From Hemibagrus wyckioides (Eukaryota; Chordata; Actinopteri; Siluriformes; Bagridae): DNA of 64,000 nt. Positions 1 to 11,874 of this stretch are shown here, piece after piece (positions within the stretch are counted from its first letter, which is position 1; each line of letters opens with the position of its first letter). Where the stretch lies: contig NC_080710.1 in the NCBI RefSeq assembly GCF_019097595.1, forward strand, positions 29,860,780 through 29,924,779. The letters are read 5' to 3'. The notes under the pieces are model-generated. The model had not been told where the DNA came from and made no database searches. It was given only the letters and a program-made list of their open reading frames with translations. Made by a program: the position numbers and the translations under genes.

Positions 1-1288
1 CACTCACACTCACCCGCACACACTCACCCGCACACACACACACACGCACACACACACACTCACCCGCACGCACACACACGCACACACACATGCACACACA
101 CACACACCCGCACACACACACACTCACCCGCACGCACACACACGCACACACTCACCCGCACACACTCACTCGCACACACTCACCCGCACGCACACACACG
201 CACACACACGCACACACACACACGCACACACTCACCCGCACGCACACACACTCACCCGCACACACACACGCACACACTCACCCGCATGCACACACACACT
301 CACCCGCACACACACACACTCACCCGCACGCACACACACGCACACACACATGCACACACACACTCACCCGCACACACACACACACCCGCACACACACACA
401 CTCACACGCACTCACCCGCACACACTCACCCGCACACACACACACACATGCACACACACACACACACCCGCACACACACACACTCACCCGCACACACACA
501 CACTCACCCGCACGCACACACACGCACACACTCATCCGCACACACTCACACGCACACACACACACGCACACACTCACCCGCACACATTCACCCGCACACA
601 CACACACGCACACACACACTCACCCGCACACACACACGCACACACACACACTCACCCGCACGCACACACACGCACACACTCACCCGCACACACACACACA
701 TGCACACACACCCGCACACACGCACACTCACCCGCACACACACACATGCACACAGACACCCGCACACACACACACATGCACACAGACACACACCCGCACA
801 CACACACACCTGCACACACACACACTCACACTCACCCGCACACACTCACCCGCACACACACACACCCGCACACACACACACTCACCCGCACGCACACACA
901 CGCACACACACATGCACACACACACACACCCGCACACACACACACTCACCCGCACACACTCACCCGCACGCACACACACGCACACACTCACCCGCACACA
1001 CTCACACGCACACACACACACCTGCACACACACACACACCTGCACACACACACACCCGCACACACACACCCGCACACACACACACTCACCTGCACACACG
1101 CACACACACGCACACACTCACCCGCACACACTCACACGCACACACACGCACACACACACACACGCACACACTCACCCGCACACATTCACCCACACACACA
1201 CGCACACACACCTGCACACACACGCACACACACACTCACCCGCACACACTCACCCGTACACACACACACTCACCCGCACACACACACA
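1..1288. repeat. CA-rich compound micro/minisatellite
   Basis: Nearly every base belongs to a CACACA background interrupted by CTCACCCGCACA, CGCACACA and TGCACACA variants. The array is cut by the left window edge, so its true length is unknown, and it stops abruptly at the unique sequence beginning gccttttttctgatctgc. All long reading frames here (poly His-Thr on plus, poly Cys-Val on minus) are by-products of the repeat and are not genes. Alternating purine-pyrimidine tracts of this kind can adopt Z-DNA; that is general knowledge and not shown here. Confidence 0.97.
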
Positions 1289-1384
1289 GCCTTTTTTCTG
1301 ATCTGCTTCAACAACTCTACTTGTGATTGCATTGAATGCTTTGCAGGAAGCCCAGAAACAGTTTGATTGTTGTTTCATTTGTTT

Positions 1385-1386
<2 letters not shown>

Positions 1387-1431
<45 letters not shown>

Positions 1432-1516
1432 GACAAACAGACAGAGAGAGAGAGGCAGAGAGAGAGAGAGAGATACAGAAAGACAGACAGACAGACAGAG
1501 ACAAACAGACAGAGAG

Positions 1517-1561
<45 letters not shown>

Positions 1562-1735
1562 AAGAGACAGACAGAAGAGAGGGACAGAGACAGACATAGA
1601 GAGAGACAGCCAGAGAGACAGAAAGACAGACAGAGAGGGACAGAGAGAGAGTGAGTGAGAGAGAGATAGACAGAGAGAGAGAGTGACAGACAGAGTAAGA
1701 GACAGACAGACAGAGAAAAAGACAGAGAGGGAGAG
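1387..1735. repeat. GA/GACA-rich homopurine array
   Basis: Pure (GA)n of about 40 bp passes into mixed GAGA, GACAGACA and GAGACAAACAGACA motifs. The plus strand is almost wholly purine plus C. The Arg-Glu-rich and Ser-Leu-rich frames across it are artefacts of the repeat. Confidence 0.95.
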
Positions 1736-1739
1736 AGTT

Positions 1740-3700
1740 TCAGTCTGTAACCTGACAGAACAGAACAAGCTCATTGGTCTAGAATCATGTGACAGTTGAA
1801 AGGTCACAATTTGCATGTTGAAGCCTCATGGAGGTTAATTTTGTTAGAATAAAGCAACATTGCTAAATCTTTCAAACTCTCCATGAAACACCTCAAACTT
1901 TATTTCCTTCAGATCACTTACACTGCGCACCATGCACTCTAGTGTCTAGTGTATGAATGTTAGAAGCCTAGTATCACCTCAAATGGAACCCTTAGTTAGT
2001 TATTTACTAACAGGAAGTAGAAGCTGTTTCCAAGTCGATCTTGAAGAACACAAATCAAACACATGGAATGCAGCGTGGCTACGGTACATTAGCACTGTAG
2101 CAGAATACAGTGAATTTTTCAAAAGTAAAAAAAAAAAATCACAATGCGGGCTAACTTAGAAGTCATTTGTGAGCCATCCATCAGAGTATCGTCGGCCATA
2201 TTGAAAATGTTTTCTCATCCTGTGTCAGCGCCTGGTAGCCCCGCCCCTTTTCTGCTACGGAAGCTGCGAGGGTTGAGTGCATGAAGTTTCCAATATTCTA
2301 CGCTTTTTTTTTTTTCTTTTTTTTTTACACAGTGATTTAAAATGCACCTTTTTTCTGTTCCAGAAACCTCTTTCCTGTCATGTGACTCCAAGGTGTAATT
2401 AGAGATCTGTTCACACACAATTAGCATTATGAAAATTTTAAAATGGCCGCCGCACGTGTACATACCTTTCCTGTTTTGCCATGCTTTTATTTTGTCGCGT
2501 ATTGCATACATTTTAGTATATTATTTGCTACCAAATGTTGTCACACAGTTAATTAAAGCAGTCTGAGGAGCTAATTTAAACCCAGAAGATGTCTCTTGCA
2601 GAGATATATCCTCAAGTGTCTTCTCCAGTATCAGTGCAGAGACACAGTCAGCGTCACGGTGAGCTGCGGAATCCTTATCAGCCGGGTAATTGGTTATGTT
2701 TGACATGGGATTGGAAGCTATCCCGTTCCCCTCATTTGATGGGATTAGTGTTGTAGCCTGTGGTGCATTTTGCAAATATATCTTCCCTTCCTTTCTATTT
2801 TTTTTTGTCTATCTCATTCTTTTTATTCCAACTCCCCCATGATGTCTTTACACGGAAGAAGCACTGCTCGTTTAGCCGATGATGATAAGTGTGTAATTAA
2901 GGATGACTGCATCAAGCAAAGTTGAAACGCAGAAGAAACCGAGATGTGGGTCAGAAAAAGCATTAGCAGATCATCACGCGATGACCTCGGCCCCCGCTCG
3001 TGTCTTTTCATATTACTGTATCACAGATGTGTGGGTAAGCAACGTCAAAATCCTAATCATAACAGATCTGATGTTTATTACAGCCTGGACGAGCCAGGCA
3101 TTTTACTTTGAAGGGCCAAATTCATCTAGGCAGCATTGCTAAAAATGATTGCTCTGTTATTTTGAATAAAAGAATAAAATAAGTTCTCTTCTGATTTTTT
3201 TTTTCTAAACATGATCCACATGAATAGATTAAAACATATGTGTAATTCTTGATGTGGTGAAATTTTCCATGAGGAGATTTAACATTAATATATAATGCTT
3301 CAACAACTCCTAAGTAGGAAGTAATCAGGAACAGAAGCGTAAGTCTCCATTACCACGTTTTTATTTATTCCTTCTACTCAAACTATACTATTTAATAACT
3401 CAGTAAATGTTAGGCTTTTTTCTGTTCAGTGAGATTTGCTATAAATCACCTCGCTGCACGCTCCCTCAGGATCCTGGGAGAGTTGCCAAAAAAAGACACA
3501 GAGACGAATTATTCAGATGGTAAAATCTCTCAAAGTTTATTCAGAAGTATGAGCATATATACAGAACCTGGCATGCAAGTGGAGCCAGGTTGCCAGGTTG
3601 TGCCAGAATGCGGAGGGTTCTGATTGGCCAGGGATATGAGTGATTTTGTCTAATCTAACGGTCAGCTTGAACTTAAGGAAAGACGGTTAGTTGGTAGATA
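1740..3700. other. Unique AT-rich sequence, no gene recognised
   Basis: This is mixed-composition DNA with several short open frames and no recognised product. The longest moderately complex frame is on minus at 2521-2775 (84 codons); it has no domain I know. A stretch at 3430-3660, containing caaagtttattcagaagta, looks like degraded retroelement sequence, but I cannot name it. Several poly-T tracts (2300-2330, 3197-3206) are present. Confidence 0.6.
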
Positions 3701-3703
3701 TGG

Positions 3704-3794
<91 letters not shown>
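3704..3794. repeat. (ATCT)n microsatellite
   Basis: About 22 uninterrupted ATCT units. Confidence 0.98.
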
Positions 3795-3883
3795 GATAAT
3801 GTTATACCTGTAAAACACATTCATTACAAATTTTTATTTAATAAAATGTGGTAAGTAAGTAAGCTGTAGTTATCTAATATTTA

Positions 3884-4140
3884 ATTCAGTTCAATTTTAT
3901 TTGTATAGCCCTTTTAACATCGTCTCAAAGCTTTACAGGACATGAGAAATATAAAAGAAAAAGTTCGAGATTAATATTAGATTTATATTTAAATTTATTT
4001 GTATTTATCACTAATGAGCAAGCCTGAGGAAACTGTGGCAAGGAAAAACTCCCTTAGAGAAACGTAAGGCTCAGGGATAAGCAATAATGAAAAATCATGA
4101 CGAGGAGCGAGGTGAGGAATGCACAATGCATTTTGGATGC
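3884..4140 (-). repeat. Interspersed repeat D, copy 1 (inverted)
   Basis: Read on the minus strand, this contains a CTCATTAGTGATAAA block and ends in a tail matching ttgtatagcccttttaaca (plus-strand text). The same order of motifs occurs on plus at 12585-12960 and 28700-29062. The family is a common teleost repeat by memory, with a tail like a non-LTR retroelement 3' end. No coding capacity is seen. Confidence 0.75.
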
Positions 4141-4410
4141 AATTATCTAGTAGTTCTTAGTTAATAGGAAATAAGATATGTGTCAATAAAGAACTACTCA
4201 TTTGTTCCTGCATAGTTCCTGCTTATGCATGCATACCACGAGTTGTTCAACGCTGCTCCAATGTTTTACCCATTTATGGATCTCCAGGGTTGGGGGTTCA
4301 GTTCCCACCTCCACATGGAGTTTGTATTTTCTCTTTATGCTTTAGAGATTTCCCTTTGGTTCTCAGGTTTCCTACTGCAGTCTAAAGACATGCATTCTTG
4401 GCTGATTGTC

Positions 4411-4722
4411 TTCTTCTTTGGGCTTTTCCCTTCAGGGGTCTCCACAGCGAAACATCTCTCTCCACCTATCTCTATTTTCTGCATCATCAACACTTGCACC
4501 CACTAGCTTCATATCCTCATTTATTCCATCCATATACCTCCTCTTTGGTCTTCCTCTTTGCCTCCTTCCTGGCAGCTCCATGTCCAACATTCTCCTACCA
4601 ATATACTCAATCCTTCCTCTGAACATGTCCAAACCATCTTAATCTGGCCTCCCTAACTTTATCCCCCAAAAGTCCAACATGAGCTGTCCCTCTGATGTAC
4701 TCGTTCCTAATCCTGTCATCTC
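4411..4722 (-). mobile_element. 5'-truncated non-LTR retrotransposon (LINE) fragment
   Basis: The minus strand encodes the C-terminal tail of a LINE polyprotein and ends in a GAA-rich 3' tail (tcttcttctttgggc on plus). It is inserted inside repeat C. 5' truncation plus an A/GA-rich tail is the usual signature of target-primed reverse transcription. I cannot assign the clade with confidence. Confidence 0.7.
4432..4632 (-). pseudogene. LINE pol C-terminal remnant
   Basis: A 66-codon open frame contains the segment RGRPKRRYMDGINEDMK followed by DRWREMFRCGDP. This RGRPKKRW-type region with a cysteine-proline terminus is typical of the end of LINE reverse-transcriptase polyproteins in animals (recalled family knowledge). 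No reverse transcriptase core or endonuclease is present, so it is a dead fragment. Confidence 0.65.
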
Positions 4723-4854
4723 TAAATTATCTGTAGTGTGTGAATAAGTGTGTGATGGACTTGTACCCTGTCCAGGGGGTCAACTTTCTTGGACACCTGT
4801 GTCCTCAGGACCCTGTGTAGGATAATAGGTACAGAAAATGGATAAATAAATGGG

Positions 4855-5085
4855 GAGGTAGATGAAAAATGTGTTTGGGTGGATGAAAGGGTAGGTATGG
4901 GTGGGTGGATGGGTGGATAGGTGGGTGGGTGGTTGATTGGATGGATGGATGGATGGATACTGATAAATAAATGGGTAGGTCAATGAACGAAAGAGTGGAT
5001 GAAAGGGTGGGTATGGATGGATTGATGGATGGATGGATGGACGGACAGACAGAGGGATGGAGGGACGGACGGATGGGTGGATCTT
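4855..5085. repeat. GGAT/GGGT-rich microsatellite
   Basis: Degenerate tandem TGGA, TGGG and GGAC tetranucleotides follow the 3' end of repeat C. They probably expanded from its tail. Similar TGGATGG tails follow the copy ending near 48775. Confidence 0.9.
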
Positions 5086-5089
5086 TCAT

Positions 5090-5394
5090 AATATGTTCAA
5101 GCTTTTTATTAACCTCAATAGAAAGAAACAGAAGGCTGGTGAATGTAGAACATAAGTGGTAACAAGAAGTAATTTCTTTTTTTCACATGTTCTACGAGTA
5201 TATATCTATAAATGATGAGAAGTATCCTATGTTATCCTTTAACTAGTAAGTAATTGTTAGCACTGGCAAACTGCTGAGGTGTAAAAGGGAATAAAACTCT
5301 TTGGTACATGTTCTTATAGGAGTCTAGCAGTACCTCCACTCCAGCTGACTAATTTCATTCACCTCACACAGGTTTATCCCTTACCTCATATAAA
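5090..5394. other. Unannotated AT-rich interval
   Basis: No repeat, gene or RNA recognised. Confidence 0.5.
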
Positions 5395-5502
5395 CAGAAT
5401 ATACTGTGTAGTTAAAAATCCATTGCAGTAAAATATAAATGGCAAGCACTGATCTATCAGGGAAATCTATTGAATTTAGTTAATAAAACAAACAACTCAG
5501 CC

Positions 5503-5504
5503 GA

Positions 5505-5544
<40 letters not shown>

Positions 5545-5545
5545 A
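5503..5545. repeat. (GAAA)n microsatellite
   Basis: About ten GAAA units in the first duplicated block. Confidence 0.96.
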
Positions 5546-5994
5546 CAAATGTACTGCAGTTTACTATTACATCATGTCAACTGCATTTGCGAGAGGTAGG
5601 GTTCGGTTGGGAAGGAAGGAAGGAAGGATCGGGAGGGAGGAAGGAACTCCTTTTAAAAAAATAATAATAATAATAAAAGAACATGTAAGTCAGAGAGGGA
5701 GGATGAAAGAAAAAAGAAGAACATGGAAAGAAGAATGAAATGCAGGAAGGAAGAGAGAAAGCAAGGAAGTCCTTCAGATTAAGAAATAAGAGAGCATGGA
5801 CGGATGAAGGAAGAAAAGAACAAAGGAAAAAATAAACCCGGATGGGTGGGTGGATGGATGGATGGAATAAATTTATTAAGGAAGGAAGGAAGGAAGGAAG
5901 GAAGAAAGTCCTTCTTACTAAGAAATTAGAGAAAAAGGAAGTAAGGGAGGGACGATGGAAGAAAACAAGGAGGGAAGAAAGTCTACTAAAAAAT

Positions 5995-6061
<67 letters not shown>

Positions 6062-6063
6062 AA
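5995..6063. repeat. (AAAG)n microsatellite
   Basis: About 17 AAAG units in the second duplicated block. Confidence 0.97.
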
Positions 6064-6820
6064 TGAACTGCAGTTTACCATTACATCATGTCAACTGCAT
6101 TTGCGGGAGGGAAAGGGGCTCTGAGGGAGGGAGGGAGGAAGGAAGGGAGGAAAAAAGGCACAGAATATATTGTGTATTTAAAAATCCATTGCTATGAAAT
6201 ATTGACTGTATAAGTTGATGGGAAATCCATAGAATTTTCTGCAAAGAACATAAGAAACTCTGAGAAATCTGCTCATGTTGTGAAACTGTTCAGCCATTGG
6301 CTGTTTCCTGTCTGCTCTTCTCTCCATGCCACCTTTTTAAATGTCAGCAGTTGACATGGCTTCCTCTCTTTCCTCTTCTAGACCCGTAAAGAAATGTCGC
6401 AATAAAGTAGCCCACTGCCAAGGCTAACACAAGGCGACTGGGTCCCGATTTGTTGTTCCATTCATGCCAAGGCTTTCAACCTTGATCTGTCACGAGGTTT
6501 TACCGGCAACTAAAGCCTTTTTTTTTCTGTTTCTTTTATGAGACCCAGTTTACAACGAAAGCCCAGGGACACACTTCATTGGGATCCAGATTGCTTTGCT
6601 CTCCCTCTGCTGCGTCATTGCCTGAAACTCAGTAGACCCTTCTTGGGTACAAATGTGATGAGGTTGAACAGAATAGCCCGTTTCTCGAGTCGCCGAATTT
6701 GGTCTTTTAAGGAGCAAGATATCTCTCAAGAGGGAGAAAAAGCTTTTTCATGCCTGACCGGCAAAAGTCATCAGTTGGAAGGGTGTGAAAGGGGTTGATT
6801 GACTTCCTGGCTTCAATTAC

Positions 6821-6946
6821 CCTCGTAGATAAGTCTAACTCCTCTATCCAAGTGCTAGTGCCATAAAATTCAGGGTTGTCAAGGAAACGGGCCAAGATCA
6901 CCGAGCAGGTGCTGTCGTAAGTGTCATTGTGGATGTAGTGGCCGAG
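6821..6946 (-). CDS. Candidate host exon (42 codons), product unknown
   Basis: On the minus strand a ttacag acceptor is followed by exactly 42 open codons (starting LGHYIHNDTYDSTCSV, continuing ARFLDNPEFYGT) and then a GTAATT donor-like sequence. The exon would therefore be phase-symmetric. Seventeen of the first 20 codons end in G or C, unlike the AT-rich surroundings and like fish coding DNA. I do not recognise the protein. The frame stays open on both sides, so the splice boundaries are inferred. A dispersed repeat begins within a few bases of the acceptor, which weakens the case or would suggest exonisation. No neighbouring exon was found. Confidence 0.25.
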
Positions 6947-6947
6947 C

Positions 6948-7010
6948 TGTAATGAAAGCTCATGATGCGGAGCGAGGTGTGGAATGCACAATGCATTTGG
7001 GATGCACGAC
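6948..7010. repeat. Short dispersed repeat (second copy near 4083-4140)
   Basis: The motif ggaatgcacaatgcatt, with gagcgaggtg just before it, occurs here and at 4083-4140 in the same orientation with only a few differences. It probably belongs to the outer part of repeat D or a related element. Confidence 0.6.
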
Positions 7011-7983
7011 ACCGGCTGAATGAATACTAATGCCTGCAGAGCATCGCTGTTTACAGAGCGTTCAGGGCCAATAAATCATAACAAATCAGGACAAATCATG
7101 CAAAAATAACTGCTACTCCTTATATCGTAGGTGAGGTTGTGTCTCTCTGTATTGTGCCACTCTATATAAAAGTGAAAATTGCATGTTAATGAAGCGTGTA
7201 CAACTTTCAGAAAAAAAAATAGAAAAGCTTTGTCACTGTGTCCTTCTGTAGCTGCCTTTAAAGGTTATGTTCCTAGAAGAAACCAATGAGCAATAAGAAT
7301 CCTTAAAATAAAGCAAACCAGCTTCCTCTTTTTCTCACTTTTGCGACACGGGGCTCTAGACAAACCGACATAGAGGGAAAAAAAACCCCCACCATAATCA
7401 ACCGTGGAAAAATTGCCTGACTTAGTCACTTTCTTTAAGTACTCTACAGAAAAAAGATCTTTAGGCTGACCTTACATTTATAGAAAAGAAAAGAAAGAAA
7501 AACCTTTGTATTTCACAGCATCAACAAACCACAAGAAATTCTTCAGGCTTTGTCGACGTGTTGTCTGGCTCACACGTTTTAAATGAAACACATTCAAATG
7601 CTGTACATCCAGGAAAATTAAAGTCCATTTTGAGTAGCAAATCTAAAACTCGGCTTAATCGGGGTTCTACACAAAGTGCATTCATGTATTCAGAGTCAGC
7701 AATGTCGCATTAAAAGTCTGTCTGAGTTTTTACATGAGGAAAGTTCCTTGTATTTAAGTTGCGCTCTCCAATCAGATTATTAAAAATCACCTGTGTCTAG
7801 TTCATGCCTCTGGGGGTATAAGAGATCTATTGAGGAGAAGTTTCACAGGTTGGGTTGGTAGATAGTCTAGATCACAGCTGTTAAAGACCAACACTTCCTT
7901 TAAAAAAGAATTCCATATTTTTATGTTTATAGCCCAAAGGGTACAATTCAGGATCTGATACATCCAACTCTAGAGGAATTATC

Positions 7984-8240
7984 TTACACCAGCAGTGTCC
8001 AATCTTATCCAGTAAGGTTGGCCAGGTGTCTTCATAATTATATATAGTGGTGTAAGGCAGGGGTGTCCAATCTTATCTGCAAAGAACCGGTGTAGGTGCA
8101 GGTTTTCATACCAATCAAGCAGGAGATACATTTGATTCCACCTGTTTAATGGGTTGATCTTGGCTTTCAGTAGACTTAGGTGTGGCTTCTGCTTGGTTGG
8201 AATTGGATTGGACACCTCTGTCTTACACCACTATATATAA
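7984..8240. mobile_element. Foldback MITE with long inverted arms
   Basis: The arms at 8038-8072 and 8206-8240 are inverted repeats of 35 nt with two mismatches (arm motif tagtggtgtaag then ggtgtccaat). Inner arms (ccaatcaagcaggag against cttctgcttggttgg) extend the pairing, so most of the element can fold into one hairpin. There is no coding capacity. A partial extra copy of the arm (cttacaccagcagtgtccaa) lies at 7984-8012. The inner ends cagrggtgtccaat resemble hAT-type MITE ends known in fish, but no clear 8-bp target duplication is visible, so the superfamily is uncertain. A diverged relative is at 57249-57360. Confidence 0.75.
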
Positions 8241-8570
8241 GTAAGAAGACATCTGGCCATTATGTGCTTGATGTTTAGATTTATTCCTCCTTTGCTGGAA
8301 TTATTTCCATTCTTCTTCAAATGCTTTCCACTAGATGTTAGAGCATGGCTGCATGGATTTGTGTTCATTCACATGTTCTACAAGAGCATTATTGAGACTG
8401 ATGTTGGGATGATGAGGAGACTCCAGTTCCAGTTTATCCCAAAGGTGTTCAGTGGGGTTGAGTCAGAGTCAGGGCTCTGTGCAGGACACTCCAGTTCTTC
8501 CACTCCAACCTTCACCTTCACACCATGTCTTCATGAAGCTCATACTCTTCCAGTAATTCTATATAATTGC
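8241..8570 (-). mobile_element. Tc1-like transposase relic (C-terminal part)
   Basis: On plus, cccaaaggtgttcagtgggg and ctctgtgcaggacact are the reverse complement of the transposase region encoding PAQSPD and TPLNT, the diverged form of the [13 protein letters not shown] box. The frame is broken by a small duplication in the SPD region and no catalytic set survives. A second fragment of the same family, in opposite orientation, is at 15860-15968. Confidence 0.7.
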
Positions 8571-9392
8571 ATGTTTCTTAATAAATATTTGGGGAAGAAA
8601 CACATACAGAGGTGGTATGGTCAGGGGTGCACATAGTATTGGCTATATAGCCTATGTCTGGATATTTTTGTTGCTGAATTCTCATTTGCTGTTGTTTGTG
8701 TCACATACAGTAGACAAGCTCAAAGATGTGAAAATGACCTTATAGTCTTTAAATAAGGATGTTTTTTAATAATTAAAAAAAAACATGAAATTCTAGTAAA
8801 AAAGGTCAAATCAATGACTCATTGATTAAAATAATGATAACTATTAATTAAAAACAGCACACACACTTTATCTGTTTTTAAAGGGGGAAAAAAGATAACT
8901 TTTGACATAATAGAAGATATGAACATTTTCTTTTATATTTTTTCCCTCTCTTTAGTTGATGTTAATATGCCAAAAAGTACAGTTTGTTTCTGAGGAATTG
9001 CAAAGTATAGCTCCGCCTCTAGACCATGAGGGACAGCTTGGTGAAGATAGGATAGGATAAGATAAGATAAGATAAGAAGATTTTTTTGCATGCAGAGTAT
9101 TTAAAAAAGATAAGTGAAAATATAAAATAAAATAAAATAAAATAAATACAATTGTTACATGATGATAAATGGAATAAGTCTGTTAGTGCAAAAAGCTTGA
9201 GTAAACATCTGTATAAAATATCTATAAAAGTAAACATCTGTATATAATATCTGTAAATAAATATAAACTGTTTAAACTGTGAAAATAGGTAGTGCTTAAT
9301 AGCCGAAGCAAAAAAGAGGGAGAAGAAGAAAGTAGAAGAAGGTGAAATAGATGGATGCATATATCACAAGAGAAATAAATCTAAATAAAATC
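8571..9392. other. AT-rich interval with GATAA and AAAAT repeats
   Basis: Short (GATAA)n at 9049-9077 and (AAAAT)n at 9122-9146. A duplicated segment, gtaaacatctgtata, occurs at about 9202 and 9231. No gene recognised. Confidence 0.6.
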
Positions 9393-9394
9393 TG

Positions 9395-9430
<36 letters not shown>

Positions 9431-9441
9431 ACATACATACC

Positions 9442-9517
<76 letters not shown>
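9393..9517. repeat. (ATCT)n followed by (AT)n
   Basis: About nine ATCT units (9393-9430), a short ACAT spacer, then about 36 AT units (9445-9517). Confidence 0.97.
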
Positions 9518-9520
<3 letters not shown>

Positions 9521-11202
9521 TCCTTCCATGCATGATGCATGTTATCTAAATGCTTCCTTACAGAACACCTCACCCTATTAATGAATATATGGGTTTTTTT
9601 TCTTTGGTTTTGTTTTTCAACCACTTTATATGATGCCTTTGCCATACAAGTCCATGTGTAAGTTGTTACTATGGAAATGATAACATATTAGACCGAATCT
9701 CTGACTTTCAGAGTAGCTGTTACAGAAAATTGATCAACACCTCAGTAATCTAACAGCAGCATGACATAAAACAGCTTCATGTAACTTTTTTATAAGTTTC
9801 ACGACCCACGAAAATCCGAGTCCCTGGGGAAGATGATGCTCTGTCTTTTCTTTCAGTACACACTCAAGTGCTTTCAGGTATGTCCTCTGCATTACACATA
9901 GCATGTTAAGTGCATCAGAAACTCAACACAACAAAAGAATGACAAGAGCTCAGTACTTTGCAGTACATCCTGAAATCATAAACACTCACAATTTTTTTTT
10001 TTTTGTTCTCTCAGGCGAGTTCTTCTCATTTCAAATTGGACCATTATGTGGTTTCGGTGCCAATTCAGCCTTCATCCTTAAAGGCTGGAGTGCCTTGTTC
10101 TCTCATGAGAAAATTTAGGCCAATTTTGTCAAATGTGCCTTTGAACGTTCTCCTGTTGATGCCAGAGGTACATTACTGTCTACTCGTGCACAAGCAACTT
10201 TGAAAGGCAAAACAGCATTTTCAGCTTGTCTGTCCACATTCATCCTGCAAATGCCTGATTTATTTTATTTTATTTTATTTATTTATTTAATACGCAACCT
10301 CTACAGAGCTTTAGGTAGCAAGCACGCTCTCTATAAAATAGCCTTCAACCAGTTCACAATGACAACTTTTCCAAGTTCAAATCTTCAGTGTCAGGTCATG
10401 GCTAGTTCAACATTTACCGAGATGAAGACTTCACTTTTTCTCTCACTGAGTGAATGAAAGCCATCAGAGTTGGGAGTTCCAGCTGCAGTTTTAAGACTTT
10501 CTGTAATATGTTGTAAGAGAGTGGGGTTTTAAAGGCTAATAAAAAATTCTTACAAGAAATGAGGCTGTGACTTTTATAAATGCTTGGGGTGGAAGGTGTT
10601 GAAATGCTTTTCTCTTATATAGAATGTCATGCTAACGTCCTTTCTTGGTGTTCCAAGAGATTCAGGAATTCATTTCCTTATTCTAAGCAAGTAGTTTTTT
10701 GTGGTTCTTGTAACATTAGAACCTAATCAAAGAAGCCCTCAGAACATCACACATCACATAGATGTTCTAATAAGGTTTTAGCTAAAGAGATTTTAGCTTT
10801 CAATAAGAGTCCTGATCCACCTTCAGTGCTCTTAACCATGCTAGACAACACTTACTGAGAAAATACATATTTAGAAGTCTTTCATAATGTCTCACCAGGG
10901 AAAATCCTACAGTTCTTAATGATTAGTAAAATAAAGGATCTTACATAGTTATTGTTGTTGATGCTGCTGAAAAATAAGATTTTATTGTTGTGATACTGTA
11001 TTTACAGAATTTACAGAATGTCCTGTTTTAATCAATCAACCATTCATACAATCAATCAATTTTACTAACTAGCTAACTAACATACTAACTTATTAAGTAA
11101 CTTACCAACTAAGTACCTAACTAACTGACAGAGTAAATTACTAATTAATTAGTTAACAGTTTCTAGCGCTTTCATAGAATGGTGCAAAATTCTATTTACA
11201 CA
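9518..11202. other. Unannotated AT-rich interval
   Basis: No gene or RNA recognised. It contains a (TTTTA)n tract at 10258-10290 and CTAA/AACT-rich degenerate repeats at 11060-11160. Confidence 0.5.
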
Positions 11203-11588
<386 letters not shown>

Positions 11589-11874
11589 TAAATAGTCAAA
11601 AATGTCTAGTTGCAAGTTTAATAATCTTAGTTTTTGTTTCTTGTAGTCTTGCAAAAGGAGACAAAGAACCTTTTGAATTGCTAAGACTCAAGAGTGTATA
11701 CATTAGAATGAGTCATGGCATTAGCATGGGTCAGAACATAAGGTCAAGTCACAGAAAACCCAAAGGACTAAAAGATGGCAGAAGGTAAACATGTCAAGAT
11801 TCAAACTAGATTGTGTGTAAGAGTAGAATACAAAATGATCGATGAATATGGAACAAGATACAAAGTGATGAAGT

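Larger units (their letters stand above)
4288..4840 (+). repeat. Interspersed repeat C, copy 1, split by an insertion
   Basis: The left part (4288-4410) runs from ggttcagttcccacctcc through the motif cagtctaaagacatgcattc. The right part (4723-4840) resumes with ctctaaattatctgtagtgt and ends in a GGAT-rich tail. The same motif order is continuous in copies near 25358 and 48565, and in minus copies near 21940 and 35936. A LINE fragment occupies the gap, so this repeat was present before that insertion. Confidence 0.75.
5395..6240. repeat. Duplicated AAAG/GGAA-rich block
   Basis: The segment with actgcagttta and atcatgtcaactgcatttgc occurs at 5553-5600 and again at 6067-6110, an offset of 514 bp, each time directly after an (AAAG)n tract (5503-5545 and 5995-6063). 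A flanking segment with aaaatccattgc also occurs twice (5414-5425 and 6180-6191). Between the copies is GGAAGG/GAAA-rich purine sequence. This looks like a local duplication driven by microsatellite mispairing. Confidence 0.8.
6241..7983. other. Mostly unique sequence, one possible exon
   Basis: This is mixed-composition DNA. Apart from the candidate exon at 6821-6946 and a short repeat at 6948-7010, no gene or element was recognised. A plus-strand frame of 86 codons at 6538-6798 has no known motif. Confidence 0.5.

Noticed and set aside
90..1366. Long His-Thr and Cys-Val open frames
   Set aside because: Pure by-products of CACACA repeats; open in several frames and both strands.
1250..1816. 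Arg-Glu and Ser-Leu-rich frames over the GA array
   Set aside because: Produced by GAGA/GACA repeats; no domain and strand-symmetric openness.
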